Part shown: one piece after another, positions 1 through 8,979 of the stretch
Layout of the letters: every line of letters begins with the position of its first letter
How positions within the stretch are numbered: the stretch's first letter is position 1
DNA from: Collinsella aerofaciens
GTDB taxonomy: Bacteria > Actinomycetota > Coriobacteriia > Coriobacteriales > Coriobacteriaceae
NCBI RefSeq assembly: GCF_028209625.1
Contig: NZ_JAQLDU010000001.1
Span: forward strand, 186,001 to 250,000
Direction: 5' to 3'
Length of the DNA stretch: 64,000 nt
Notes under the pieces: model-generated
What the model was told of the DNA's origin: nothing
The model's database searches: none
What the model saw: only the letters and a program-made list of their open reading frames with translations
Program-made: the position numbers and the translations under genes

Positions 1-2054
1 GTGTCGAGCACAAAGATCAGGTTGCGCTGCGCCTGCAGACGGCCCTCGCCCTTCAGACGGGCCTTGGTGACCTCGACGTACCAGTCGCAGACCTCGTTCC
101 AGAAGAACTGCTGCACGCCGCGGGCCATATCGCCAAAGGTGTAGTTCTCAATACCCTCGGTGACCATCTTGACGGCCTTGGCCAGGCGGCTGAACATCCA
201 GGCGTCGGCCGGCGTCTCCACGACGGGCTCGCCGGGCGTGTAGCCCTCCATGTTCATAAGCAAAAAGCGGCTGGCGTTCCAGATCTTGGTCACAAACGAC
301 TTGGCCTGGTCGGTACGCGGGCTGTCGATGAGCTTCTTGGTCTTCTTGTCGATGTTCGCGTCGAACTTAACATCCTGGTTGTTGGTGCAGAGCGTCAGCA
401 GGTTGTAGCGCATAGCGTCGGCACCGTACATGCCAATGAGGTCCATGGGGTCAACGCCGTTGCCCTTGGACTTGGACATGCGGCTGCCGTCCTTGGCAAG
501 GATCGTCGGGTAGATGACGACGTCCTTAAACGGCACCTCGTCCAGGAAGTACAGCGAGCTCATGACCATGCGGGCGACCCACAGCGCGATGATGTCGCGC
601 GCGGTGACGAGCGCCGTCGTGGGATGATGGCCCTCGAGCAGCTCCGGCTTTTGCGGCCAGCCCTGCGTGGCGAAGGTCCACAGCTGCGAGCTGAACCAGG
701 TGTCCAGCACGTTCTCGTCCTGATGCACGTGATGGCCTCCGCACTTAGGGCACACGTCGGTGTCCTCGGTCAGGGCGTCCTCCCAGCCGCAGTCCTCGCA
801 GTAGAACACGGGGATGCGATGGCCCCACCACAGCTGGCGCGAGATGCACCAATCCTTGAGGTTCTCCATCCAGGTGGTGTAGGTCTGCGTCCAGCGCGCG
901 GGGTGGAAGGTGACCTTGCCGGAGTTGACGGCGTCGAGCGCCGGCCCCTTGAGCTTGTCGACGGCGACGAACCACTGCTCCGACAGCCACGGCTCCAGGG
1001 CGGAGTCGCAACGGTAGCAGTGCATGACGGAGTGATCATGCTCCTCGACGTGGTCGAGCAGACCGTGCTCGTCGAACCACTTGATGACGGCCTCGCGGCA
1101 CTCGTCGCGGTTCATGCCGGTGAACTCGCCGTAGCCCTCGACGACCACCGCGTGCTCGTCGAAGATATTGATCTGCGGCAGGTCGTGGGCCTGACCCATG
1201 GCGTAGTCGTTGGGGTCGTGGGCCGGGGTGACCTTGACGAAGCCGGAGCCAAAGTTGGCATCGACGTGCCAATCCTCAAAGATGGGGATCTCGCGGTCGA
1301 CGATGGGGAGCTTGACGGTCTTACCCACAAAGGCGGCCTTCTCGTGGTCCTTCGGGGAAACGGCGACGCCCGTGTCGCCGAGCATGGTCTCGGGGCGCGT
1401 GGTGGCGACGACGATGTAGTCCTGGCCGTTAACCGGCTCGGTCAGCGGGTAGCGCAGGTGCCACAGATGGCCCTTCTCATCCTTGTACTCGGCCTCGTCG
1501 TCCGAGATAGCGGTGGTGCAGTTGGGGCACCAGTTGACGATGCGCTTGCCGCGATAGATCAAGCCGTCGTGGTACCAGTCGCAGAACACCTTACGCACGG
1601 CCTGGGCGTAGTCCTCGTCCATGGTGAAGCGCTCGTTGTCAAAGTCGACGGAGCAGCCCATGCGCTTGATTTGCTCGACGATGATGCCGCCGTACTCGTG
1701 GGTCCAGTCCCAGCAAGCGTCGACAAACTTGTCGCGACCAATCTCCAGGCGGCTGATGCCCTCACTCTTGAGCTTCTTGTCGACCTTAGTCTGCGTGGCG
1801 ATACCGGCGTGATCGGTACCGAGCACCCAGCGCGTGGACTTGCCGCGCATGCGGGCCATACGGACGATGGCGTCCTGGATGGAGTCGTCGGTAGCGTGGC
1901 CCATGTGGAGCTTGCCGGTCACGTTGGGAGGCGGAATGGTGACGGTGCAGTCGCCCACGCCCTCACGGCGCTTATAGTAACCGCCGTCGAGCCACTTCTG
2001 CAGGATCGCCGGCTCGTTGGTCGACGGATCGTAGTTCTTGGGCATCTCTTCCAT
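1..2054 (-). CDS. valS: Valyl-tRNA synthetase, C-terminus cut by window edge
   Basis: Class I aminoacyl-tRNA synthetase that charges tRNA-Val in the cytoplasm. Reading leftward from ATG at 2054 the protein begins MEEMPKNYDPSTNEP. The HIGH signature lies in PPPNVTGKLHMGHA (about residues 41-54), the form typical of ValRS, and the KMSKS motif appears as RMSKSKGNG near 455-482. The frame stays open to base 1, so the end of the catalytic core is present but the C-terminal tail lies outside the window. An ATG nine bases inside (MPKNYD) is an alternative start. A long inverted repeat sits just upstream, in the leader. The gene follows clpX, separated from it by a strong terminator, so it is probably its own transcription unit. 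Confidence 0.95.
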   Translation of the reverse strand, partial: MEEMPKNYDPSTNEPAILQKWLDGGYYKRREGVGDCTVTIPPPNVTGKLHMGHATDDSIQDAIVRMARMRGKSTRWVLGTDHAGIATQTKVDKKLKSEGISRLEIGRDKFVDACWDWTHEYGGIIVEQIKRMGCSVDFDNERFTMDEDYAQAVRKVFCDWYHDGLIYRGKRIVNWCPNCTTAISDDEAEYKDEKGHLWHLRYPLTEPVNGQDYIVVATTRPETMLGDTGVAVSPKDHEKAAFVGKTVKLPIVDREIPIFEDWHVDANFGSGFVKVTPAHDPNDYAMGQAHDLPQINIFDEHAVVVEGYGEFTGMNRDECREAVIKWFDEHGLLDHVEEHDHSVMHCYRCDSALEPWLSEQWFVAVDKLKGPALDAVNSGKVTFHPARWTQTYTTWMENLKDWCISRQLWWGHRIPVFYCEDCGWEDALTEDTDVCPKCGGHHVHQDENVLDTWFSSQLWTFATQGWPQKPELLEGHHPTTALVTARDIIALWVARMVMSSLYFLDEVPFKDVVIYPTILAKDGSRMSKSKGNGVDPMDLIGMYGADAMRYNLLTLCTNNQDVKFDANIDKKTKKLIDSPRTDQAKSFVTKIWNASRFLLMNMEGYTPGEPVVETPADAWMFSRLAKAVKMVTEGIENYTFGDMARGVQQFFWNEVCDWYVEVTKARLKGEGRLQAQRNLIFVLD

Positions 2055-2074
2055 ATATCTCTCCCTGTCCCGCC

Positions 2075-2190
2075 GGGGAGGAATGTAGGCCCGATTTTCA
2101 CTCGGTCAGGTCCTGGGCTCGCTCGAAGACCACATTAAGTGGTCTTCGGCTCGTGCGGAATCTACGAAAATCGGGCCTACATTCCTCCCC
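2075..2190. repeat. Nested perfect inverted repeat in the valS leader
   Basis: Outer arms 2075-2099 and 2166-2190 are perfect 25-base inverted copies (left arm begins GGGGAGGAATGTAGGCCC). Inside lies a second perfect 10-base hairpin, CGAAGACCAC (2124-2133) pairing with GTGGTCTTCG (2139-2148) around the loop ATTAA. In the valS transcript this folds into one long branched stem ending about 20 bases before the start codon. No T-box sequence (AGGGTGG-ACCGCG) is visible. It could be a MITE-like repeat or a cis-regulatory leader; the sequence alone does not decide. Confidence 0.8.
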
Positions 2191-2284
2191 TTAGGTATCG
2201 ATTACTTCAGTCTGAATTGACTTCGCTTTGGCTTAAACAAACACACAGAATAACACAGGTAGTTGGGGTTATTGCGTATATATA

Positions 2285-2320
2285 AAATAGCCTCCGACCG
2301 CGGATGGTCGGAGGCTATTT
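2285..2320 (-). terminator. Rho-independent terminator after clpX
   Basis: A perfect 15-base stem, AAATAGCCTCCGACC (2285-2299) with GGTCGGAGGCTATTT (2306-2320), has a six-base loop and A/T tracts on both sides, so it can work in either direction. It lies 22 bases after the clpX stop and closes the clpP-clpX unit. Confidence 0.9.
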
Positions 2321-2341
2321 GCAAGCACGTTTTAGGCAGGT

Positions 2342-3748
2342 CTAGCCGTAGATGCGTTGGGGTTGTTCTTCGCCCTTTACGGAGGCTTCGGTCACGATGA
2401 CCTTGGTGACGCCCTCCTCACTGGGAAGGTCGAACATCGTCTGCTGCAGTACGTCCTCGCAGATGGAGCGCAGGCCGCGGGCTCCGGTCTTGCGGGCGAG
2501 CGCCATGCGGGCGATCTCGTGCAGGGCGGCGTCCTCAAACTCAAGCTCGACGTCCTCGAGCTGGAACATCTTGCGGTACTGGCGCACGACGGCGTTCTTG
2601 GGCTCGGTCAGGATCGACACCAGGTCGTCCTCGTCGAGCGCCTGCGTCTGGGTGACGACGGGCGTACGACCCACGAACTCGGGGATCATGCCAAAGGCGT
2701 TGAGGTCCTGCGGGAGCACCTGACGCAGCAGGTCGTTCTCGTCGACCGAGGTGGGACCGGCGATCTCGGAGTTAAAGCCCACGCCCTTGTTGCCCACGCG
2801 GTCGGCGATGATCTTATCCAGGCCCACAAAGGCACCGCCGCAGATGAACAGGATGTTGGTCGTATCGATCTGCAGCAGCTCCTGCTGAGGATGCTTGCGG
2901 CCGCCGGTGGGCGGAACACTTGCCACCGTGCCCTCAAGAATCTTAAGCAGCGCCTGCTGAACGCCCTCGCCCGAGACATCGCGAGTGATGGACAGGTTCT
3001 CGGCCTTGCGGGCGATCTTGTCGATCTCGTCCACGTAGATGATGCCCACCTGCGCGCGCTCAATATCGCCATCGGCGGCGTTGATGAGCTTGAGCAGGAT
3101 GTTCTCCACATCCTCGCCCACGTAACCGGCCTCGGTGAGCGCGGTGGCGTCGGCGATGGCAAACGGCACCTCGAGGATGCGCGCGAGCGTCTGGGCGAGC
3201 AGGGTCTTGCCGGTGCCGGTGGGACCGAGCAGCAGGATGTTGGACTTGGCGAGCTCCACCTCGTCCATATCGTCGTCGAGCTGCGAGTCCAAACCGTCGT
3301 CAAAGGCCGAAAGCGCAGCACCGCCCTCGATCACACGGCGGTAATGGTTGTACACGGCAACCGACATGGCGCGCTTGGCGTCCTCCTGACCCATGACATA
3401 GGCCGAAAGCTCGTCATAGATCTCGTGCGGCGTCGGCACGTGCGTGATGACCTGGCGGTCGTCCTCGAGCTCAAAGCCCTCGGTCTCGGGGTCCACAGCG
3501 GGCTGCCCGGCAGCCTGGCCGTGGTCGTTGAGGAAGCCCGGCAGCTTGCCATTGCGGGCAGCGTCCATAAAGTCCGAAGCCAGCGACTCCTCCAAGATCT
3601 CAGAGCAGGCGGCAACGCACTCGTCACAGATAAAGATGTTGGTCGGGCCCTTTACGAGGCGTCGGACCTGGCCCTGCTCTTTTCCGCAGAAGGAGCAGCG
3701 GATGGGGTTGCCGTTCTCGTCAAAGTTGTCCTGCATGTTTCCTGCCAT
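2342..3748 (-). CDS. clpX: ClpX, ATP-dependent unfoldase of the ClpXP protease
   Basis: AAA+ unfoldase that recognises substrates and feeds them to ClpP. The protein has 468 residues. The N-terminal zinc domain has ligands C18, C21, C41 and C44 (CSFC, CDEC). Walker A is GPTGTGKT and Walker B is [11 protein letters not shown]; the sensor and C-terminal domain continue to a normal end. The start ATG lies one base beyond the clpP stop, so the two genes are translationally coupled. About 60 residues between the zinc domain and the AAA+ core are acidic and longer than in short homologues. A strong terminator follows. Confidence 0.97.
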   Translation of the reverse strand: MAGNMQDNFDENGNPIRCSFCGKEQGQVRRLVKGPTNIFICDECVAACSEILEESLASDFMDAARNGKLPGFLNDHGQAAGQPAVDPETEGFELEDDRQVITHVPTPHEIYDELSAYVMGQEDAKRAMSVAVYNHYRRVIEGGAALSAFDDGLDSQLDDDMDEVELAKSNILLLGPTGTGKTLLAQTLARILEVPFAIADATALTEAGYVGEDVENILLKLINAADGDIERAQVGIIYVDEIDKIARKAENLSITRDVSGEGVQQALLKILEGTVASVPPTGGRKHPQQELLQIDTTNILFICGGAFVGLDKIIADRVGNKGVGFNSEIAGPTSVDENDLLRQVLPQDLNAFGMIPEFVGRTPVVTQTQALDEDDLVSILTEPKNAVVRQYRKMFQLEDVELEFEDAALHEIARMALARKTGARGLRSICEDVLQQTMFDLPSEEGVTKVIVTEASVKGEEQPQRIYG

Positions 3749-3749
3749 C

Positions 3750-4382
3750 CTAGGCGTCCTTCGCGGCGAGGTCGCGCGAGGTAACGATACGGTCGATCAG
3801 GCCGTAGTCGAGGGCCTCGGCAGCGGTCAGGTAGTTGTCGCGCTCGGTATCGGCCTGGACCTTCTCGATGGGCTGGCCCGACGCGTCGGACAGGATCTGG
3901 TTGAGCTCGCGGCGGGTCTTCTTGATCTCCTCGGCAACGATCTCGATCTCGGTCTGCTGGCCCTGGGCACCGCCGCTGGGCTGGTGAATCATGACTTTGG
4001 AGTGCGGCAGGCAGAAGCGCTTGCCCTTAGCGCCGGCCGAAAGCAGCACGGCGGCCATGGACGCGGCCATACCGACGCAGATGGTGGAGACCTGCGGCTT
4101 GATGAAGTTCATGGTGTCAAGAATCGCCAGGCCAGAGTAAACCTCGCCACCGGGCGAATTGATGTAGAGCGAGATATCCTTCTCGGCATCCTGGCTCTCA
4201 AGATGCAGCAACTGGGCAACGACCAGGTTGGCGCTGACGGAGTTGATCTCCTCGCCCAAAAAGATGATGCGGTCGTTGAGCAGGCGCGAATAGATATCGT
4301 AGCTGCGCTCGCCGCGCGGCGTCTGCTCGATAACGTATGGCACGAGGGCGGAATCGAACTTAGCGATCATACGCATCTCCAT
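3750..4382 (-). CDS. clpP: ClpP, serine protease subunit of ClpXP
   Basis: Tetradecameric cytoplasmic serine protease. The catalytic triad is visible: Ser in [11 protein letters not shown], His in HSKVMIHQP and Asp in ADTERDN. The N-terminal axial-loop segment reads [24 protein letters not shown], typical of the family. Three ATGs crowd the start (MEMRMIAKF). 4382 is used here, but GGAG is better spaced for the third ([10 protein letters not shown]), so the true start may be 12 bases inside. Its stop is one base from the clpX start. A hairpin (4417-4457) lies between it and tig. Confidence 0.95.
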   Translation of the reverse strand: MEMRMIAKFDSALVPYVIEQTPRGERSYDIYSRLLNDRIIFLGEEINSVSANLVVAQLLHLESQDAEKDISLYINSPGGEVYSGLAILDTMNFIKPQVSTICVGMAASMAAVLLSAGAKGKRFCLPHSKVMIHQPSGGAQGQQTEIEIVAEEIKKTRRELNQILSDASGQPIEKVQADTERDNYLTAAEALDYGLIDRIVTSRDLAAKDA

Positions 4383-4416
4383 TTCTCTCTTGCGGACCAA
4401 ATTGGTTCTAGATAAA

Positions 4417-4457
4417 CGTACGGTGCCCGCATGCTATGCATTGGCTGGCACCGTACG
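4417..4457. repeat. Hairpin between tig and clpP
   Basis: An 11-base inverted repeat, CGTACGGTGCC (4417-4427) with GGCACCGTACG (4447-4457), encloses 19 bases that contain the small palindrome ATGCAT. It lies downstream of tig and upstream of clpP. There is no clear T-tract, so it may be a weak terminator, a processing site or an operator. Confidence 0.5.
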
Positions 4458-4533
4458 AAGCAACCGGATAACCGGTGTATAACTTTACCCCATCACAGGC
4501 GCACGCATGCGCTCGCGGGCAAGGTGGCGAGAA

Positions 4534-5835
4534 TTACTCGGCGTCCTTGGCGGTCTCGTCGACCTCGGTCACCTTGGCGTTCTCGACCAGGTGGTCGACG
4601 GCCTTGGAGCGACGGATAGACTCACGGACGGCAGGCATGCGGCCATCGGCGATGAACTCGGCCTTGGAAGCCTCGACGTCCTTGACGCCGGCCTTCTCGA
4701 ACTCGGCGTTGATGTCGTCCTCGGTGACCTCAATCTTGAGCTCGCGGGCGAGGGCGTCGAGCGCCAGGGACTCACGGGCAACGTCGTTGGCCTGCTTGTG
4801 CAGGTCGCCGATGAACTGCTCCATGGTCAGGCCGGAAGCGGGCAGCCAGGTGTCCAGCGTCATGCCGCGGGCAGCGAGGTTGGACAGGAAGTTCTGGCCA
4901 AGCTCCTCAAAGACGGACTGCTCGTAGTCGGCATCCATCTCGTCGAGCTGCAGGCGCTCGGCGAGAGCGGAGACGCAACGGTTCTCCTTCTCGGCCGGGA
5001 GGCGGGAAGCCTTGTCCTGCTCGATCTCGATCTTGATGGCGTCGCGCATAGCGTCGATGCTGTCAAAGCCAAAGTCGGACTTGACGAGCTCGTCGGTGAG
5101 CTCGGGGGTGTTGCGGACCTTGATGCCCTTGACGGTGACCTCGACGGTGTGGGTCTCGGCCTCCTCGCCCTCCTCGGCCTCGTCGGTCCAGGTGACGGAC
5201 TTGACGTCGTCAACGTTGGCGCCGATCAGAGCCTCGTTGAACTCGGCGGGGTTGCTGTCGCTACCGGCGATGAGCATACGGCCCTCGGCGGCGAAGTTAT
5301 CGGCGTTCTCGACGGCCTTGAGGTCGACGGTGACGTAGTCCTCGGCCTCGACGGCGCGACCCTCGACGTCCTCGAAGGTGGCACGGTAGTTGAGAAGCAT
5401 CTCGACCTGGTTGTTGATCTCGGACTCGGTGACCTCCGCAGGGGGCATCTCGATCTCGACAGCGTCGAAGGAGGAGAGCTCAGCGGCGGGACGCACGGAG
5501 AACTCGACGGTGTAGGTGTAGTCCTCGTGATCCTTGGCGAGGTCGAGCTCCTTGTAGTCACCGCTCTTGGTGGGGACGATGTCCAGCTCGTTGAGGACGG
5601 CGGGCTCGTTGGCTGCGATCAGATCGTTGGTGGCCTGAGCGAGGGTAGCCTCGGCGCCAAGAGCGGAATCGATGACCGGACGGGGAGCCTTGCCGGCACG
5701 GAAGCCCGGGAAGCGGTACTTCTTAGCGGTGTCCTTGTAGGCCTTCTTGATCGCGGCGTCGACGTCGGCGGCCGGGATGGTGACCGTAGCGGTGAGCTTG
5801 GCGTCCTTGACGTCAGAAGCGGTGATGTTCAACAC
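4534..5835 (-). CDS. tig: Trigger factor, ribosome-associated chaperone and prolyl isomerase
   Basis: Binds the ribosome exit tunnel and helps nascent chains fold. The N-terminal ribosome-binding domain carries the signature FPGFRAGKAP, followed by an FKBP-like PPIase domain in the middle and a long acidic helical C-terminal arm, in about 433 residues. The start is uncertain: AGGAGG (5839-5844) lies three bases before GTG 5835 and six before TTG 5832, and TTG gives the normal family N-terminus (MNITASDVKD). An upstream ATG at 5847 overlaps the Shine-Dalgarno itself and looks less likely. It precedes clpP in the order common in bacteria. Confidence 0.95.
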   Translation of the reverse strand: MLNITASDVKDAKLTATVTIPAADVDAAIKKAYKDTAKKYRFPGFRAGKAPRPVIDSALGAEATLAQATNDLIAANEPAVLNELDIVPTKSGDYKELDLAKDHEDYTYTVEFSVRPAAELSSFDAVEIEMPPAEVTESEINNQVEMLLNYRATFEDVEGRAVEAEDYVTVDLKAVENADNFAAEGRMLIAGSDSNPAEFNEALIGANVDDVKSVTWTDEAEEGEEAETHTVEVTVKGIKVRNTPELTDELVKSDFGFDSIDAMRDAIKIEIEQDKASRLPAEKENRCVSALAERLQLDEMDADYEQSVFEELGQNFLSNLAARGMTLDTWLPASGLTMEQFIGDLHKQANDVARESLALDALARELKIEVTEDDINAEFEKAGVKDVEASKAEFIADGRMPAVRESIRRSKAVDHLVENAKVTEVDETAKDAE

Positions 5836-5923
5836 GTTCCTCCTCATACTGCCCAGCTTATCTGAGGTGCTGGTACCTTTATGCAACAAAGAGTCGCGAC
5901 GGCCGAAGCCGACGCAGATGCGT

Positions 5924-6007
5924 TGGTGCGGGCGAAAGGACTCGAACCTTCACGGGAATCCCACCAGAACCTAAATCTGGCGCGTCTACCAATTCCGCCA
6001 CGCCCGC
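5924..6007 (-). tRNA. tRNA-Leu (anticodon UAG)
   Basis: A class II tRNA with long variable arm. The acceptor 5' strand is GCGGGCG, the D-arm AATTGGTAGACGC, the anticodon stem-loop CCAGATTTAGGTTCTGG reads UAG, the T-arm AGGTTCGAGTCCTT is present, and CCA is encoded. It ends about 90 bases upstream of tig on the same strand. Confidence 0.96.
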
Positions 6008-6093
6008 ATGAGCGCACAGACTAGGAATGATAGCAGATACGAACGACAAGCGCACGCACACGTTTTACAGGCTCACGACCTCACCACGAGTGC

Positions 6094-6118
6094 GAAAGGC
6101 GGGGCGAGTTGCCCCGCC
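6094..6118 (-). terminator. Probable terminator after the molybdenum hydroxylase
   Basis: An eight-base GC stem, GGCGGGGC (6098-6105) with GCCCCGCC (6111-6118), five-base loop and a short T stretch on the minus-strand side. It lies 30 bases beyond the stop of the hydroxylase gene. Confidence 0.6.
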
Positions 6119-6147
6119 CCGCCCATTACGACTTGTTCGCCGACCCG

Positions 6148-8979
6148 CTACTCCCCCAGCAGGGCCTTCTCGGGCGTGATCGGCAGCGAGCGCACCTGGT
6201 GGCCGGTGGCGTGTGCCACTGCCGAGGCCACGGCGGCGAGCGGCGTGTTAATGACGACCTCGCCGATCGACTTGGCGCCAAACGGGCCCGTCGGCTCGTA
6301 GCTCGGCTCAAAGGCCACGCGAATACTGCCGATGTCCAGGCGCGTGGGCAGCTTGTAGCTCATAAAGTTGTCGGTGCGCAGGCGGCCGCGGTCGTCGTGC
6401 TCGACGATCTCGTAGAGCGCGTGGCCGATGCCCTGGGCAATGCCGCCCTCGGCCTGGACGCGCGCGAGTGCCTCGTTGATCACGGTGCCGCAGTCCACAG
6501 CCGCCGCGTAGTCCACCACAGTCACCTTGCCGGTGGCCTTGTCGACCTCGACCTCGGCAATGCCGGCCATAAACGGCGGAGGCGAAACGGGCAGGCAGGC
6601 AGAAGCATGCGAGGTGAGCGCGTCGCCGCCCGCGATGTTCTTGACGCACAGGTTGGCAAAGTCGCGCAGCGTGAGGTAGCGGTTCTGCTCGCGCGCGGCG
6701 CGCTCGTCGGACAGACGCACGTACTGGCCATCGAAGACCACGTCGGCGGCGTCCACATCCCACATCTGGGCGGCCTTGGCACAAATCTTCTCACGCAGCT
6801 CGGTCGCGGCGTTCTTGGCGGCAAGGCCCGTCACGTAGGTACCGGAGCTCGCGTACGAACCGGCGTCGAACGGCGACACGTCGGTGTCCACGCCGCGCAC
6901 CACGATCAGCGAGCTCTCCACGCCCAGCTCCTCGGCGGCAATCTGCGCCAGGATCGTGTCGACGCCCATGCCGTTATCGGTGGCGCCGGTGCCGATGGTA
7001 ATGAAGCCGTCCTCTTCCAGGCGCATGTCGATGCCGGCGATATCAACGTTGGAAATGCCCGAGCCCTGCATGGTGAGCGCACAGCCCAGAGCACGCACGC
7101 GGTCGCCCAGGTCCACAGCCAGCGGCTTGTCGCGCCAGCCGATCATGTCCATCGCGCGCAGCAGGCAGCGGTCGAGCGCGCAGGCGTTGAGCTTCTCGTT
7201 GTAGTACTGCGGCATGATCTCGCCCTCGCGCACGATGTTCTTAAGGCGCAGGTCGGCGGGGTCCATGTGCAGCATGTCGGCAAGCTCGTTGACGGCGCTC
7301 TCCACGGCAAACTGGCCCTGGGTGGCACCGTAGCCGCGATACGCGCCGCCGCGGTTGGTATTGGTGTAGACGGCGTCCCAGCTAAAGCGGCTCGCCTTCA
7401 CGTGGTTGTAGATGGGCAGGCTCTTGTGGCCCGACAGGCCGATCGTCGTGGTAGCGTGCTCGCCGTACGCACCGGCGTTGGACAGCGTATGCAGATCGAT
7501 GGCCGTGATGGTGCCGTCGTTCATGGCGCCCAACTTGACGGTCATCTGCATCTGGTGGCGCGAGTTGCCCGCGGTGATGGTCTCCTCGCGGGTGTAGCAG
7601 CAGTAGCTCGGACGGCCGGTCTGCTGCGTCACAAACGCAACGAAGATCTCGCAGCAGCCCGTCTGCTTGGAGCCAAAGCCGCCGCCGATGCGCGGCTTAA
7701 TGACCTGCACCTGCGACTGCGGAATGTCGAGCGACTGCGCGACCATGCGGCGCACGTGGAAGGGCACCTGCGTAGAGGTGGTCACCGAGATGCGGCCGAA
7801 CGCATCTGTCGTCGCGAAGGCGCGGAAGGTCTCCATGGGCGCAGTCTGCGTGGCCTGGCTGGTGTAGGTGCGCTCAAAGACGATGTCGCTCTGGGCGAAG
7901 GCCTCGTCAAGGTCGCCAAAATCGCTGGTACCGCTGCACACCAGGTTGCGCGGGACATCGCCGCCCTGCGGGAACATAAAGGTCACGTCGCCCTCGGGGT
8001 GGACCACGATGTCGTTATCGAGTGCCTTGGTAAAGTCGAGCAGCGGCTCGAGCACCTCGTAGTCGACCTTGATGAGCTTGAGTGCCTTGTCGGCGGCCTC
8101 CTCGGTTTCGGCGGCAACGATCGCCACCTCCTCGTTTTGGTAACGCACGAGGTTCTCGAGAATTAGGCGGTCGTAGGGACTCGGCTGCGGATAGCTCTGG
8201 CCAGCGATGGTAAAGCGGCGCTTGGGCACGTCCTCGTAGGTGTAGACGCCCACCACGCCGGGAACCTTCAGGGCGCGCGACGTATCGATGGAGCGGATCT
8301 TGGCGCGGGCATAGGGGCTGCGCTTGAGTTTGACGATCAGGGCGCCGGCGGGCACCATATCGCCCGTGTAGACGGGACGGCCCTCGAGCAGCGCCTTCGA
8401 GTCCTTCTTGGGCTGCTTATGGGTGATCTGCTTGTACGAGACACCGTCGCAGCTGGTGTCGTTGACCGGCAGCTCGGGCATCTCAAAGCCCACCTGCACG
8501 CCGGACTCGTTGAGGAAGCGGACAATGGCGCGCAGCTGGCTCTCGTAGCCGCTGCAACGGCAGAGGTTGCCGGCGAGCTGGCGCGACAGCTCCTCGCGCG
8601 TGGCGACGAGGCTCGGGTCCTCCTTGGCGGCGCGGGCAAGCGCCAGCACGTTCATGATAAGGCCGGGGGCGCAAAAACCGCACTGCTCGGCGCCTTCGGC
8701 AGCCATCGCGCGGGCAAGCGCCTCGGACTCGGCCTTGAGACCCTCGAGCGTGGTGATGGTATGGCCCTCGACGCGCGCGGCGGGAACCGAGCAGCTCAGC
8801 ACCGGGTCGCCGTCGAGCCACACCGTGCACAGGCCGCAGTTGGTGGTCTCGCAGGCGCAGCGCACCGACGCGCAACCCTGCTCGCGCAAAAGCGAAAAGA
8901 GCATGGTATCGGGGGCAATCTGAACCTTGACCTTGCGGCCGTTGAGCGTAAAGGAAAGATCGATGAGTTTGGCAGCCAT
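6148..8979 (-). CDS. Molybdenum hydroxylase (xanthine dehydrogenase family), fused 2Fe-2S and molybdopterin subunits
   Basis: A 943-residue member of the xanthine dehydrogenase/aldehyde oxidase family. Residues 1-160 hold two [2Fe-2S] clusters: a ferredoxin-like C43-x4-C48-x2-C51 set, then CGFC and LCRCSGY. The rest is the two-part molybdopterin domain, with GGGFGSKQT, a GGAYRGYG stretch and the catalytic Glu in GAKSIGEVV near the end. Small and large subunits, usually separate, are fused in one chain. The FAD subunit lies upstream with a TAATG overlap. Substrate (purine, nicotinate or other heterocycle) cannot be told. A selenium-dependent hydroxylase is possible given the nearby selenium genes, but no YqeB/YqeC/MocA-type accessory gene is in the window. 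Confidence 0.88.
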   Translation of the reverse strand: MAAKLIDLSFTLNGRKVKVQIAPDTMLFSLLREQGCASVRCACETTNCGLCTVWLDGDPVLSCSVPAARVEGHTITTLEGLKAESEALARAMAAEGAEQCGFCAPGLIMNVLALARAAKEDPSLVATREELSRQLAGNLCRCSGYESQLRAIVRFLNESGVQVGFEMPELPVNDTSCDGVSYKQITHKQPKKDSKALLEGRPVYTGDMVPAGALIVKLKRSPYARAKIRSIDTSRALKVPGVVGVYTYEDVPKRRFTIAGQSYPQPSPYDRLILENLVRYQNEEVAIVAAETEEAADKALKLIKVDYEVLEPLLDFTKALDNDIVVHPEGDVTFMFPQGGDVPRNLVCSGTSDFGDLDEAFAQSDIVFERTYTSQATQTAPMETFRAFATTDAFGRISVTTSTQVPFHVRRMVAQSLDIPQSQVQVIKPRIGGGFGSKQTGCCEIFVAFVTQQTGRPSYCCYTREETITAGNSRHQMQMTVKLGAMNDGTITAIDLHTLSNAGAYGEHATTTIGLSGHKSLPIYNHVKASRFSWDAVYTNTNRGGAYRGYGATQGQFAVESAVNELADMLHMDPADLRLKNIVREGEIMPQYYNEKLNACALDRCLLRAMDMIGWRDKPLAVDLGDRVRALGCALTMQGSGISNVDIAGIDMRLEEDGFITIGTGATDNGMGVDTILAQIAAEELGVESSLIVVRGVDTDVSPFDAGSYASSGTYVTGLAAKNAATELREKICAKAAQMWDVDAADVVFDGQYVRLSDERAAREQNRYLTLRDFANLCVKNIAGGDALTSHASACLPVSPPPFMAGIAEVEVDKATGKVTVVDYAAAVDCGTVINEALARVQAEGGIAQGIGHALYEIVEHDDRGRLRTDNFMSYKLPTRLDIGSIRVAFEPSYEPTGPFGAKSIGEVVINTPLAAVASAVAHATGHQVRSLPITPEKALLGE

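Noticed and set aside
2055..2283. T-box riboswitch controlling valS
   Set aside because: No T-box consensus (AGGGTGG-ACCGCG) or specifier stem could be found; only the long palindrome is present.
6109..8166. 685-codon plus-strand frame opposite the molybdenum hydroxylase, and similar long antisense frames at 14938-16524, 16562-18121, 18574-20376, 28084-30735 and elsewhere
   Set aside because: All mirror well-supported minus-strand genes and have low-complexity products without motifs or ribosome sites.
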